DNA of 64,000 bases, taken from Dokdonia sp. PRO95 (GTDB lineage Bacteria; Bacteroidota; Bacteroidia; Flavobacteriales; Flavobacteriaceae). The stretch lies in the NCBI RefSeq assembly GCF_000355805.1, contig NZ_CM001837.1, forward strand, positions 468,309 to 532,308, in the 5' to 3' direction. The notes below the pieces were generated by a model, which had not been told where the DNA came from, did no database searches, and saw only the letters and a program-made list of their open reading frames with translations. Position 1 is the stretch's first letter. Each line of letters begins with the position of its first letter. Both the position numbers and the translations under genes were made by a program. This document shows, piece by piece, positions 9,405 through 18,876 of this stretch.

Positions 9405-11414
9405 TTAGATTTTAGATAATACTATTTTTTCTGTTTCCTTAGAAACTATTGCTTCATAGAATTTCTTTAAATCACCGTAGCTATCTGCCTCTAGAAATGA
9501 CTCATTAATTGATCGTTGAACAGAAATAGTAACCCCATTGACATTTTTTGATATAATGTATTTATAAAATCCGATGTTTCCAGCTAGACTTACAGATAAT
9601 GACTCTGGCATACTTTCTACCTGATAGCCGTCTGGAATTTCTATATTAAATATAAACCTACTCAAACGCCCATATTCATAATCTATAGGTAGTTTACGCT
9701 CTTCTTCTTTAAAGACATTTATTTCTTCGCCATAAAATAATAGTGGACTTATGTACATTTTATCACCTATCGTTTCAATATAATCATCTGCCCTTGACTT
9801 AAATGACAACTTGAGTGGCTTATAGACATTATCTATTTCTTTTACCCCAAGATCAAGTATTTCATAATCTTTATAAATGGAAGATATATATATTGCCATT
9901 TCTGAAACATCTTTACCCGATAAATTTTTACGCATTTTATATGCATCATTATTGGTATATCTATTATTTGCCATGACCATAGGCGAGTTCTCTTCGTCAA
10001 TTTTCACATTAACAACAGCATCGTGGGTAGCTTGCTTTGCAATTAGTTTTATTTCTTCTGAGACTCCATCTTCTTTTAATAATCTACCTCCAAACCAATT
10101 AAGTAATTCTGGTTTAAGCACATTAGGACTTGACATCTTATCTGATGCATCAAGCAACAATAAATCTCCGTCTATTTTAGCACAAGCAATAACTGCATTA
10201 AATCCTGACTGGGTTGGAAATAAAAAAATCCCGTTAGACTTAGTTCCGAGTATCACTGGTGATGCGTCTATACCAGCATATTGAAGCATTGACACTAGGA
10301 GCAAGTTTATTTCAGTAAGGCTTCCCTTCGTTTCTTTATAGACACTAGATAAATTATCATTAACATATATACCGTAAAAACCATCCCAAACCATTTTAGT
10401 TTTAACATAATCATAAATGCGGAGTATTGCTTCTTTTTTAGACAATCCGACAATTAGTTGATCAATATCATCTTTAAAAAATCCTTTTTTTCTGAGTTGC
10501 CCACCAAAATTAGGCGAGTCATAAATTTGCTTTGCTACATCACCCCAGTTAGATGTATAAAATTCTGGCACTTGATTAGGGTAACGGGTAGCAGATAATT
10601 CAAATTGAAGTGTAGACCTATAGTTGTTTACATTTCCAGAAAACGGCTCTCTCTTAAGAGATGGAACATCATTCTGGACTACTGAGGATTCTATATCGTC
10701 AAATTCAAATACATTTGTTCCCTTTTTTTCCTTTATAGCCAATCCTTGAGCTTTTTGCTTGTAAGGAATTGATAATTTTCGGCCTCTTGAACTTGTGTTA
10801 ATTTTGAATGGCAACCAGCCGCTTCTATGAATTTTATACTCAAGATACTCGGGAGCTTCAAAAGATAATCCCACCTTTTTTATAGGTATAGATTCTTGGA
10901 AGTAAAATTTATCAAATTTATTTAGATAAGGCGTTCTTATGGAATATTCATACTCTATTACAGAACCGTTTTTTATGTTAGGCATTGTAAAAGTAACTTT
11001 TGTGTACCTCTCATTAATCTTCTCTTTATAAATCTGTTTTTTATCAAGTTTGATTTTTTCTACGTCTCCATCAAAATTGAAAGTATATGCCTTAAGGCCA
11101 CTCAAAACCTCATTTGCACTGTTATTAGCCCCTTGATACAAATAGACACTCACCGTTAACCAATCATTGTTGTCTTTGTTATAAATCTTTATGCGTTCCT
11201 GTCTTTTTATGAGACCTGTAAACCCTTTCTCTTTAGCATAAATAAAAGTAGTTTCAAAATTCCTGTACAATATAGCAGCCTTTGCCTCAGGCTCTAAAGG
11301 ATGCTCTACTTCCAGCAACTCTTCTTTAGAAACCTTACCAAATTTATAATTTTGCGCTAAGCAAGTGGCTGAACAAAAACTTGCAATAAAAAAAAAGAGT
11401 AATAATTTATTCAT
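9405..11414 (-). CDS. DUF3857-family secreted protein with inactive transglutaminase-like fold (paralog 3)
   Basis: This 669-residue protein has a cleavable signal peptide (residues 1-20, ending CLAQ), an N-terminal DUF3857 domain and a transglutaminase-like core around residues 280-430. In the positions where active members have cysteine and histidine, this one reads KGSLTEINLLL and FNAVIACAKI. The nucleophile and histidine are therefore replaced (Thr/Leu and Asn), while the aspartate region LLLDAS remains. It is closely similar along its length to the neighbour at 11472, and both share the NYKFGKVSKEEL start. A periplasmic or outer-membrane-associated non-catalytic role is inferred. It is third of three tandem family members. 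Confidence 0.8.
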   Translation of the reverse strand: MNKLLLFFFIASFCSATCLAQNYKFGKVSKEELLEVEHPLEPEAKAAILYRNFETTFIYAKEKGFTGLIKRQERIKIYNKDNNDWLTVSVYLYQGANNSANEVLSGLKAYTFNFDGDVEKIKLDKKQIYKEKINERYTKVTFTMPNIKNGSVIEYEYSIRTPYLNKFDKFYFQESIPIKKVGLSFEAPEYLEYKIHRSGWLPFKINTSSRGRKLSIPYKQKAQGLAIKEKKGTNVFEFDDIESSVVQNDVPSLKREPFSGNVNNYRSTLQFELSATRYPNQVPEFYTSNWGDVAKQIYDSPNFGGQLRKKGFFKDDIDQLIVGLSKKEAILRIYDYVKTKMVWDGFYGIYVNDNLSSVYKETKGSLTEINLLLVSMLQYAGIDASPVILGTKSNGIFLFPTQSGFNAVIACAKIDGDLLLLDASDKMSSPNVLKPELLNWFGGRLLKEDGVSEEIKLIAKQATHDAVVNVKIDEENSPMVMANNRYTNNDAYKMRKNLSGKDVSEMAIYISSIYKDYEILDLGVKEIDNVYKPLKLSFKSRADDYIETIGDKMYISPLLFYGEEINVFKEEERKLPIDYEYGRLSRFIFNIEIPDGYQVESMPESLSVSLAGNIGFYKYIISKNVNGVTISVQRSINESFLEADSYGDLKKFYEAIVSKETEKIVLSKI

Positions 11415-11471
11415 ATTAAATTTTTAAAGTAAATAAAATCTAAAAAGTATCTATTCAGAAAATTTGATTCA

Positions 11472-13475
11472 CTAGGCTTTCTTGAAGACAACTTTCTCAC
11501 TTTCTTTCTTAATAATCATCTCAAAAAAAGCTTTTAAAGATTTATAATAATCTACTGCTACTAATGGTGTATCTATAGTTCGTTGCACTGAAATAGATAA
11601 ACCTGCCGTAGCGTTCGAGATATTATATTTATAAGAAGCTATACCATCCACCATAGAAACCACTAATGGTTCTGGAAGAGTCTCTACAACGTAGCCCTCA
11701 GGAATACTTATATTGATGGTTATTCGATCCGAACGAGAATAATCAAAATCTACAGGTAGTGTTCTTTCATCGGACTTGAATAAATTCTCGTCTGTACTAT
11801 AAAAAAATAATGGGTTCAAATAAATTTTATCTCCTATAGTCTCAAAATAACTAGCAACATCTGCATCAAAAGATACACTTAAAGGCTTGTATGTATTTAA
11901 TAAGTCAGAAACATTAAGATTTTCTATTTCAGTATCATTAAATTCTGCAGACACTGCTGTGCTAAGTTCAGTCTCTTCTTTACCGTATAAAGATTTTCGC
12001 ATTTCATAAGCATAATTATTTGAAAATCTATTTTTTACCGATGCACTGGCAATTCCCGTATCATCAAAATTTACATTGGCAAGAGCATAGTGTATTGCTT
12101 GTGCATTTTTTAAAGTTATTGCCTTAGATACGCCATCATCTTCAACCATTCTTCCTCCAAACCAATTAAGTAGTTGACTTTTCAATATATTAGGACTACC
12201 TAATTTATCTGAAGCATCTAGCAATACTAATTCCCCCTCAATCTCTACTCCAGCTATAACAGCATTAAATCCAGTTCTCGTAGGGAAAAGGTAAATTCCA
12301 TGAGATTTTGTACCTAATAAAATAGGATCTGCCTTAATTCCTGCATACTTCAACATTGACACAAGTAACAAATTAATATCTGCCATGTTTCCAATATTGT
12401 TTTTGAATGTACTAGCTGTACCATTCTCTACAAAAATCCCATAATTACCATTCCATGTAATCTTATTCCGGATGTAATCATAAATTTTCACAACCTTTTC
12501 TTTTTCTGACACCTCATTAATAAGCAGATCAACCTCATCCTTAAAAAAACCTTGTCTATTAAGTTGAGATCCAAAACCTGAAGATTTGTATATATTGCTA
12601 GCCACCTCATCCCAACTTGTTGCAAAGAACTCAGGTGCATCATTAGGAAAACGAGTCATTTCTAATTCAAACTGTAAAGTAGTACGGTAATTATTTACAT
12701 TACCAGCATAAGGCTCTGATTTGAGAGATGGTACATTTTTTAAATTTACTTCAGAAATATCTTCTCTATACTTTATAGTCCGAGTTCTATTTTCCGGTTG
12801 TTTAATCTTAGAAGTTGATTTTTCCTTATACCTTATTTGAAAATTACCTTCTCGTGAACTTTTAGCAATAGAAAAAGGTACCCAACCATTGCGATGAGTT
12901 TTATAAACAAGATACTCAGGAGAAGCTAGAGTCATTTCTACTACATCAACAGGTATTGATTCTTGAAAGTAATACTTATCAAAAGTGGTTAAATACGGCG
13001 ACCTGATACTATATTCATATTCTATAATCGATCCGCTTTTTATATTGGGCATCGAAAAAGTTACCTTAGTATAATTCTCATTAACCTCCTCTTTGAAAAT
13101 ATTCTTTTTATCTAATTTCGTTTTCTCTATTTTCTCATCAAGATTATACGTATACGCTTTGAGACCATTTATATTTTCCGCACCTCCTGAGCCAGTATAA
13201 AGGAATATGCTAACTGATGCCCAATCATTACCTTTCTCGTTATAAATTTTTATACGATTTTGAAAATTTGTAGTTGCTGTGAAGCCCTCGTCATTAGTGT
13301 AATTGAATTTTGTCCTAAATAATCTATATAAAATTGCAGCATCAGCTTCCGGCTCATTAGGGTGCACATCTTGCATCAGTTCCTCTTTAGAGACTTTTCC
13401 AAATTTATAATTTTGTGAAAAGCAAGTGGCTGTAGAGAAACCTACGACAAAGAGAATGAGTAATAATCTATTCAT
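11472..13475 (-). CDS. DUF3857-family secreted protein with inactive transglutaminase-like fold (paralog 2)
   Basis: I prefer the start at MNRLLLILF (13475), which begins a clean signal peptide. An upstream ATG at 13487 would add four residues and overlap the previous gene's stop (ATGA). The mature protein starts at QNYKFGKVSKEEL, as in the next gene, and the two paralogs align over their whole length. In the transglutaminase-like core the catalytic cysteine position reads GNMADINLLL and the histidine position GFNAVIAGVEI, so the usual Cys and His are absent. Duplication within this operon is evident. The function is unknown; members of this family occur widely in Bacteroidota. Confidence 0.8.
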   Translation of the reverse strand: MNRLLLILFVVGFSTATCFSQNYKFGKVSKEELMQDVHPNEPEADAAILYRLFRTKFNYTNDEGFTATTNFQNRIKIYNEKGNDWASVSIFLYTGSGGAENINGLKAYTYNLDEKIEKTKLDKKNIFKEEVNENYTKVTFSMPNIKSGSIIEYEYSIRSPYLTTFDKYYFQESIPVDVVEMTLASPEYLVYKTHRNGWVPFSIAKSSREGNFQIRYKEKSTSKIKQPENRTRTIKYREDISEVNLKNVPSLKSEPYAGNVNNYRTTLQFELEMTRFPNDAPEFFATSWDEVASNIYKSSGFGSQLNRQGFFKDEVDLLINEVSEKEKVVKIYDYIRNKITWNGNYGIFVENGTASTFKNNIGNMADINLLLVSMLKYAGIKADPILLGTKSHGIYLFPTRTGFNAVIAGVEIEGELVLLDASDKLGSPNILKSQLLNWFGGRMVEDDGVSKAITLKNAQAIHYALANVNFDDTGIASASVKNRFSNNYAYEMRKSLYGKEETELSTAVSAEFNDTEIENLNVSDLLNTYKPLSVSFDADVASYFETIGDKIYLNPLFFYSTDENLFKSDERTLPVDFDYSRSDRITINISIPEGYVVETLPEPLVVSMVDGIASYKYNISNATAGLSISVQRTIDTPLVAVDYYKSLKAFFEMIIKKESEKVVFKKA

Positions 13476-13483
13476 ATTGGTTA

Positions 13484-15418
13484 TCATATTTTTTCGAGTA
13501 AAATTTTTGAATTATCATATTTAGCGACACCTTGTAAGAACTTCCTATACGCTTTATAGTCTTCTTTAGAAAAAGTTCCGCTATTTATATTTAATACCCG
13601 TCTGTATGACAAGCTGTTGTCATTAATCAATTCGACAGTAAGCACGTATTTTCCAAACTCTGAGTGCAACACTACAGGTTCTGGCAAGTATCGGATTTTA
13701 AACTCTTTCGGAGTATTTATTGTAATAACATCTACATCCTTATAACCTCTATCAATTCTAAAGGAACTTGTGCGCTCGACTTCTTTTCTAGGCATGCGCC
13801 TTATTCTATTAAAAGCGTTGAGAGTTAATGTAAAATCTTCACCTACTTTAGATGCATAACTTTTTGATGTAAAGACAAGTTTTTCTTGCAGATTCACCTT
13901 GTCCTTATTGTTTGTAAAATTGATACTATCAATCTTTAGATTATTGATACTATTAAAAAAATTATAGTAATACCGTTTTTGTTTTTTTTTCTCTAACTCA
14001 AGTAATCCAGATCTGCTATCATATTGTGTTCCGTATGTAGATATACTTAATGCTCCTGAAAGTGCCCCGTTTAAGTCAACTGTGTAATCACCTTCAATTT
14101 CCTGAAGATTAGTATCATTACTATACTCAGGAGTGTGCACTATGAATCCGCCTTCTGGTTTGATAACAAGTACATCTCTATCATCTGTAAAGTCTCCTAA
14201 AAAACCAAAAGGTATTGTCTGGCTAGTGCATTCGAGCCAGGTATAATTATCATCTTTAGGGATAGCGAGAATAACGTGACTACCTTGCAGTGATGCAAAA
14301 TCCTCTTCTAAACTTCTCTTTTCATCTCCCGCATATACTACGGTATAATATGAAGGCACACCAACAACTTCCAACAAAGCCTTCGTATAATTCACTAGAC
14401 CTTTACAATCGCCATATCCTAAGTCATGGACTTCTTGAGCGGGAGTAGGTTTCCAACCACCGATACCAATTTGCACACTTACATATCGCGTTTTTTGCTG
14501 CACATAATCGTAGATGATTCTCGCTTTTTCTTCATCAGTTTTTGCATCAGAAACTAAAGACTGTATTTCCGACACTGTTTCATCGTCTAGCGCTGTCATT
14601 CCTCGAAGTAAACTATTATTCATCCAAGTGCCAAATTCTTTCCAGTTCTTAGCATTACCATCCACACCTGCAAGATGAAACCTCTCTAAAGAGAACAAAA
14701 CTCTGGGTACTACTTCATGTATAGGAAGACCATAAGTCTCTTGTGAGATGCTTAGTTTATTACTAGCTGATATACTTATTACATTAATTTGATTCTGTAC
14801 TTCTAAGTCATTATTATCGTCAATAATTTTATGGCGGAGTCCTAAACTAGGAGCTACATTTATATTATATTTTATGTTCTCAATACTAGTTCTAAAATTA
14901 TTGTACAATCTAAAAGATGGGATAAAAGCAGTACTAACTGATTTTACTTTAGATGTAAAAATCACTGTAAATGGGAAACCTGTAGTAGGTGTAAAGTCTA
15001 AATATCTAACTCTTGAGCTTGAATAAAGGCTAAAACCATCTACAGCACTCACATCTCTAAAGTCTCCTTTCTTTATTTTTTCGACCTCATTTCCAAATGC
15101 ATCAAGTATAATCGCCTGAAGACTTAAAACCTTAGTGTTATCATCATAGAACTCGGCTGCATTTATATGTCTTAAGCCTTTCGAATTAAGTACAGTAACA
15201 ACTCTCTTTTCTTCTCTAAAAAGAGTTTTATAATCTGAGATTTCAATATGAGTTTCTTGAAGCCTTACAACAGCATCTGCATTGTTTGTTAGCTCCTCAG
15301 GAATATCAGCTACAGTATAGATTAAATCTTGGCTATACATCACAGAAGTAAAGCCCAAGAAGGCAAGAAAGTAAATAAAACGCATTAATTGATTGATGAT
15401 TGATGAATTATGCGCCAA
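13484..15418 (-). CDS. DUF3857 and transglutaminase-like domain secreted protein (paralog 1)
   Basis: This 644-residue protein has an N-terminal signal peptide (hydrophobic stretch near residues 10-28, ending at MYSQ), a DUF3857 domain and a transglutaminase-like core. Unlike its two downstream neighbours it keeps the cysteine (DLGYGDCKGLVNYTKALLE near residues 337-355) and a histidine (GSHVILAIP near 385). The aspartate position reads LEC rather than the more usual LDP. It may therefore be catalytically active as a protease or transglutaminase-like enzyme outside the cytoplasm. It overlaps the next gene by 4 nt (or is separated by 8 nt, depending on the start chosen) and follows dtd by 30 nt, so it is part of the same transcription unit. 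Confidence 0.82.
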   Translation of the reverse strand: MAHNSSIINQLMRFIYFLAFLGFTSVMYSQDLIYTVADIPEELTNNADAVVRLQETHIEISDYKTLFREEKRVVTVLNSKGLRHINAAEFYDDNTKVLSLQAIILDAFGNEVEKIKKGDFRDVSAVDGFSLYSSSRVRYLDFTPTTGFPFTVIFTSKVKSVSTAFIPSFRLYNNFRTSIENIKYNINVAPSLGLRHKIIDDNNDLEVQNQINVISISASNKLSISQETYGLPIHEVVPRVLFSLERFHLAGVDGNAKNWKEFGTWMNNSLLRGMTALDDETVSEIQSLVSDAKTDEEKARIIYDYVQQKTRYVSVQIGIGGWKPTPAQEVHDLGYGDCKGLVNYTKALLEVVGVPSYYTVVYAGDEKRSLEEDFASLQGSHVILAIPKDDNYTWLECTSQTIPFGFLGDFTDDRDVLVIKPEGGFIVHTPEYSNDTNLQEIEGDYTVDLNGALSGALSISTYGTQYDSRSGLLELEKKKQKRYYYNFFNSINNLKIDSINFTNNKDKVNLQEKLVFTSKSYASKVGEDFTLTLNAFNRIRRMPRKEVERTSSFRIDRGYKDVDVITINTPKEFKIRYLPEPVVLHSEFGKYVLTVELINDNSLSYRRVLNINSGTFSKEDYKAYRKFLQGVAKYDNSKILLEKI

Positions 15419-15448
15419 AATAAAACTTAAAGAATTCTCTTACAAGAA

Positions 15449-15901
15449 TTATACGCGGTTTTTTGTATCAATTACAATTGTAACAGGCCCATCATTAAGT
15501 AATTGAACCTTCATATCTGCACCAAATTCTCCTGTATAGGTGGGTTTGTTGCGCTTTCGCGAAAGCGTACTCACAAACTCCTCATACATCGGGATGGCTT
15601 TATCTGGTCGTGCTGCTTCTAAAAATGAAGGTCGATTCCCCTTCTTAGTACTTGCAAATAACGTAAACTGACTAATAACCAAAATGTCTCCATCAACATC
15701 ACCCACAGAAAGATTCATGGCACCATCATTATCACTGAAAATTCGCAGGCCAATTATTTTATTTGTGAGCCACTCAACATCTTCATTGGTATCCTCATGA
15801 GTAACACCTAGCAAAACAAGTAACCCTTGGTTAATCTCAGATTTTACAACTCCGTTTATAGTGACAGAAGCTTCTGTTACTCGCTGAATTACTGCCTTCA
15901 T
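15449..15901 (-). CDS. dtd: D-aminoacyl-tRNA deacylase
   Basis: Dtd removes D-amino acids (and glycine mischarged on tRNA-Ala) from tRNA. The 150-residue protein shows both active-site motifs: SQFTLFAS near residues 77-84 and NDGPVT near residues 137-142. It starts 2 nt after rsgA ends, so translation is probably coupled. The palindrome CGCTTTCGCGAAAGCG lies inside the gene (15552-15567), coding for TLSRKR in the segment before TGEFGADM, where Dtd sequences vary in general. Confidence 0.96.
   Translation of the reverse strand: MKAVIQRVTEASVTINGVVKSEINQGLLVLLGVTHEDTNEDVEWLTNKIIGLRIFSDNDGAMNLSVGDVDGDILVISQFTLFASTKKGNRPSFLEAARPDKAIPMYEEFVSTLSRKRNKPTYTGEFGADMKVQLLNDGPVTIVIDTKNRV
15552..15567. 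repeat. Dispersed palindrome, intact copy 3, inside dtd
   Basis: CGCTTTCGCGAAAGCG lies within dtd, read as ACG CTT TCG CGA AAG CGC on the minus strand. Confidence 0.9.
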
Positions 15902-15903
15902 TA

Positions 15904-16860
15904 TTATTGCTCTTCTGGGTAGTGATCTTTTCTGTAATGCTGCTCGTCATCTCCTTCTAGCATCTGTGTATAACTCTTATAACGTGACCAATGTAGCTCA
16001 TCATTATCAAGTGCCTCTTTTACAGCACATTTAGGTTCTTCAAGATGCAAACAGTTATTGAATTTGCATTCACTCTTTAAAGCAAAGAACTCAGGAAAAT
16101 AGTCTCCTATTTCTTCTCGTTCCATATCTACAATACCAAACCCTTTGATTCCAGGAGTATCGATAATACGTGCATCAAAATGTAAATCAAACATCTCTGC
16201 AAAGGTAGTAGTATGCTGTCCTTGACTGTGCTGTACGCTTATTTGCTTTGTTTTGAGATCCAAGGTAGGTTCGATGGCATTGACAAGAGTAGATTTTCCT
16301 ACTCCAGAATGACCTGTAAACATACACGTCTTACCTTCCATCATTTCTTTTACCGCATCGATATTCTTTCCAGTAATTGCGGAAATTCCTACACACTCAT
16401 ATCCTATCTCGCGATACATTGCCGCAAGATATTTTATCTCCATAATTTCCTCTTCATTATAAGTATCTATCTTATTGAAGAGTAACACCGCTTTAATATG
16501 GTAAGCCTCTGCAGTTACCAGAAAACGATCTATAAACGCCGTAAAAGTAGGCGGATTGTTAAGCGTCACTAGTAAGAATACAGTATCCACGTTACTAGCG
16601 ATGATGTGTGTTTGCTTAGAAAGGTTTACAGACTTACGTACAATGTAGTTATCTCTGTCGTGTATTTTTGTAATCACACCCGTCTCAACATCACTTTTAG
16701 TATCAAGATCAAAATCTACAACATCTCCTACAGAAACTGGATTTGTACTTTTAATTCCTTTAATACGGAATTTTCCTTTTATTCTACATTCATACCACTG
16801 GCCGCCATCCGTCTTTACGGTGTACCAACTTCCAGTAGATTTATAAACAGTTCCTGTCAT
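15904..16860 (-). CDS. rsgA: Ribosome small-subunit maturation GTPase
   Basis: RsgA (YjeQ) is a circularly permuted GTPase that helps finish the 30S subunit. The 318-residue protein carries the motifs in permuted order: NKID near residue 138, SAITG near 166, the P-loop GHSGVGKST near 185, and DTPG near 233. A C-terminal zinc knuckle ([14 protein letters not shown]) is near residues 272-285. The N-terminal OB fold is present. It is the first gene of the long minus-strand block. Upstream on the minus strand, a TATTTTTG element at 16877-16884 matches the -7 consensus, but no clear TTG is at the expected distance. Confidence 0.97.
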   Translation of the reverse strand: MTGTVYKSTGSWYTVKTDGGQWYECRIKGKFRIKGIKSTNPVSVGDVVDFDLDTKSDVETGVITKIHDRDNYIVRKSVNLSKQTHIIASNVDTVFLLVTLNNPPTFTAFIDRFLVTAEAYHIKAVLLFNKIDTYNEEEIMEIKYLAAMYREIGYECVGISAITGKNIDAVKEMMEGKTCMFTGHSGVGKSTLVNAIEPTLDLKTKQISVQHSQGQHTTTFAEMFDLHFDARIIDTPGIKGFGIVDMEREEIGDYFPEFFALKSECKFNNCLHLEEPKCAVKEALDNDELHWSRYKSYTQMLEGDDEQHYRKDHYPEEQ

Positions 16861-16997
16861 ACGCTTGTGTCAATTGCAAAAATACTTTCTTTTTAGTTAC
16901 TCACTAGAAATATTAAAAAAACTACTTGTCTTAATTTTAAGAATTGTAGGAATTTACAGCAAGATTTTAATATTTTAGCGCAATAAATCAATCAAAA

Positions 16998-17660
16998 ATG
17001 ATATTAATGAAAAAATCAATTCTTTTTATTGCAGCTTTTATTTTAATGACTCCTTTCCTTGTAGCTCAAACAAGCCTGTATGAAAACCCAGCGTTTGATG
17101 AAATTGCTAAGGAGCATAAAATTATCGCAATCGTACCATTTAAAACTCAGGTAAAGCTTAGACCTAGACAAATGAAAGACATGACAGATGAGCAACTAAG
17201 CCGTCTTGAAAAAGCAGAAGGTGAGGGATTACAAACTGGTATGTTTTCTTGGTTTCTAAAAAGAAAAAAAAGAGGTAAACTTACTACTCTAGAAATCCAA
17301 CAACCTTCTAGAACAAATGCTCTTCTAAAAAAGGAAGGTATTGACTATGACAACATTTATGAGTACACTACTGACGAACTTGCTAAAATTCTAGAGGTAG
17401 ATGCCATCATATCTGGAGATTATGAGACTAACAAACCTATGAGCGAAGGAGCCAGCGTTGCCCTGTCTTTACTAATAGGCTTTGGTGGATCTACAAATAG
17501 TGCTATTGTAAACATGAATGTAAACAATGGAGCAGATGGCCAACTTCTATGGAACTATAACAAAAAAGTACGTGGTGGGCTAGGTAGCTCTCCTGAAGAC
17601 TTGGTAAATGTCTTAATGAGAAAAGCATCTAGAAGACTTGCTTACACTAAGAAAGATTAA
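16998..17660 (+). CDS. Secreted protein of unknown function
   Basis: I do not recognise a named family. The likely start is the second ATG, at 17007 (MKKSILF), which gives a typical signal peptide ending at LVAQ; the first ATG at 16998 adds only three residues. The mature part (about 195 residues) has a basic patch (FLKRKKRGKL near 87-96) and the stretch LAKILEVDAIISGDYETNKPMSEGASVALSLL. The latter recalls proteins built around a Rossmann-like nucleotide/peptidoglycan-associated fold such as CsgG-type lipoproteins, but this resemblance is weak. A convergent terminator follows it. Confidence 0.7.
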   Translation: MILMKKSILFIAAFILMTPFLVAQTSLYENPAFDEIAKEHKIIAIVPFKTQVKLRPRQMKDMTDEQLSRLEKAEGEGLQTGMFSWFLKRKKRGKLTTLEIQQPSRTNALLKKEGIDYDNIYEYTTDELAKILEVDAIISGDYETNKPMSEGASVALSLLIGFGGSTNSAIVNMNVNNGADGQLLWNYNKKVRGGLGSSPEDLVNVLMRKASRRLAYTKKD

Positions 17661-17679
17661 TCACTTTACTCACAAATAA

Positions 17680-17711
17680 AAAAAGGCTCAACATTACGTT
17701 GAGCCTTTTTC
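17680..17711. terminator. Bidirectional terminator between the secreted protein and the aromatic operon
   Basis: An 8-bp GC-containing stem (GGCTCAAC / GTTGAGCC, loop ATTAC) is extended by A/T pairs and flanked by A and T runs. It can end both converging transcripts, including the aromatic operon on the minus strand. Confidence 0.85.
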
Positions 17712-17734
17712 TTTATAGCTAGCTATCTAAAGTC

Positions 17735-18817
17735 TTACGACTTCGCCACCTTCTTCTGGTGATTTATAGACTCTTGGTGTACTGCTTTAAATACACGTAG
17801 TATAAACTCTTCGCTTAGATTGTTTTGCTCTCCCTCTAAAATCATCTTACCTAGGATTTCGTTCCATCGTTTTGTCTGTAAAATCGAAACGTTATTTTCT
17901 GCCTTAAGCTCTCCTATACTATCAGAGATTTTCATGCGCTTTCCTAAGCTTTCAATAAGCTGATGATCTATCACGTCAATCTTAGTACGCAATGTGTTCA
18001 ATTTATTATTGTACTCTACCTCTGTACCTTCTTCTTTGCGGATTTTTAAATCCTTCATCATTTGCACGAGCGTAGCTGGTGTGATTTGCTGTGCAGCATC
18101 ACTCCATGCATTATCTGGGTCATAATGCGTCTCTACCATGATACCATCATAGTTGAGATCAAGACCTGTCTGGCATAAATCATGAATAATATCACGACGT
18201 CCAGCAATGTGTGACGGATCTAGAATTAAAGGAAGATCTGGAAATTTATTCTGAAGATCTATCGCTATTTGCCATTCTGGATTATTTCTGTAACGTGTCT
18301 TCTCATACGTAGAGAACCCTCTGTGTATTACACCTAGATTTTTAATATCCTGAGTATAAAAACGCTCTACCGCCCCTAACCATAAGGCAAGATCTGGATT
18401 TACTGGGTTTTTAATAAGCACCGTTTTATCTGTTCCTTTAAGAGCTTCTGCAATTTCTTGAACGATAAATGGAGATACTGTTGTACGAGCCCCTATCCAT
18501 AAGATATCGATATCTGCTTCAAGAGCTAGGTCTACGTGATTTGCATTTGCAACCTCTGTCGTAGTAAGCATTCCTGTTTCTTCTTTGGCTTTTTGTAACC
18601 ATTTAAGTCCAAGAGCACCTACTCCTTCAAAGTTTCCTGGACGCGTTCTTGGCTTCCAGATCCCGGCACGTAGTACGGTAGCATCTGTGTCTTTCAGTTG
18701 GTGAGCAATTTTAAGCACCTGCGCTTCCGTCTCTGCACTACATGGTCCTGCAATTACAAGAGGGTGATCAAGGCCAAAAGCGTCTAACCAATTTCTAAGT
18801 TCTTTCTTATTTTCCAT
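17735..18817 (-). CDS. Bifunctional DAHP synthase / chorismate mutase
   Basis: The protein joins a KDO8P-like DAHP synthase (residues 1 to about 255, VIAGPCSAE near 20 and ILDPSHIAGRR near 203) to a C-terminal AroQ-type chorismate mutase (about 265-345, LRTKIDVIDHQLIESLGKRM). It therefore covers the first committed step of the shikimate pathway and the branch step from chorismate to prephenate. I choose ATG 18817 (MENKKELRN, 360 residues). An in-frame ATG at 18874 would add 19 residues that merely translate the dispersed palindrome and its flank. It is last in the pheA-aminotransferase-tyrA operon. The mutase end may confer allosteric control on the synthase, as known for such fusions. Confidence 0.95.
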   Translation of the reverse strand: MENKKELRNWLDAFGLDHPLVIAGPCSAETEAQVLKIAHQLKDTDATVLRAGIWKPRTRPGNFEGVGALGLKWLQKAKEETGMLTTTEVANANHVDLALEADIDILWIGARTTVSPFIVQEIAEALKGTDKTVLIKNPVNPDLALWLGAVERFYTQDIKNLGVIHRGFSTYEKTRYRNNPEWQIAIDLQNKFPDLPLILDPSHIAGRRDIIHDLCQTGLDLNYDGIMVETHYDPDNAWSDAAQQITPATLVQMMKDLKIRKEEGTEVEYNNKLNTLRTKIDVIDHQLIESLGKRMKISDSIGELKAENNVSILQTKRWNEILGKMILEGEQNNLSEEFILRVFKAVHQESINHQKKVAKS

Positions 18818-18855
18818 AACATTTAATTTGTGCCGCTTCGGGCTTTTGATATTTA

Positions 18856-18871
18856 CGCTTTCGCGAAAGCG
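18856..18871. repeat. Dispersed palindrome, intact copy 4, in the tyrA to DAHP synthase gap
   Basis: CGCTTTCGCGAAAGCG lies in the 59-nt gap between tyrA and the DAHP synthase/chorismate mutase gene, inside the operon. Confidence 0.9.
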
Positions 18872-18876
18872 CAAAA

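Noticed and set aside
18817..18874. Longer start for the DAHP synthase/chorismate mutase
   Set aside because: The 19 extra residues cross the palindrome in the intergenic gap and have no family resemblance.
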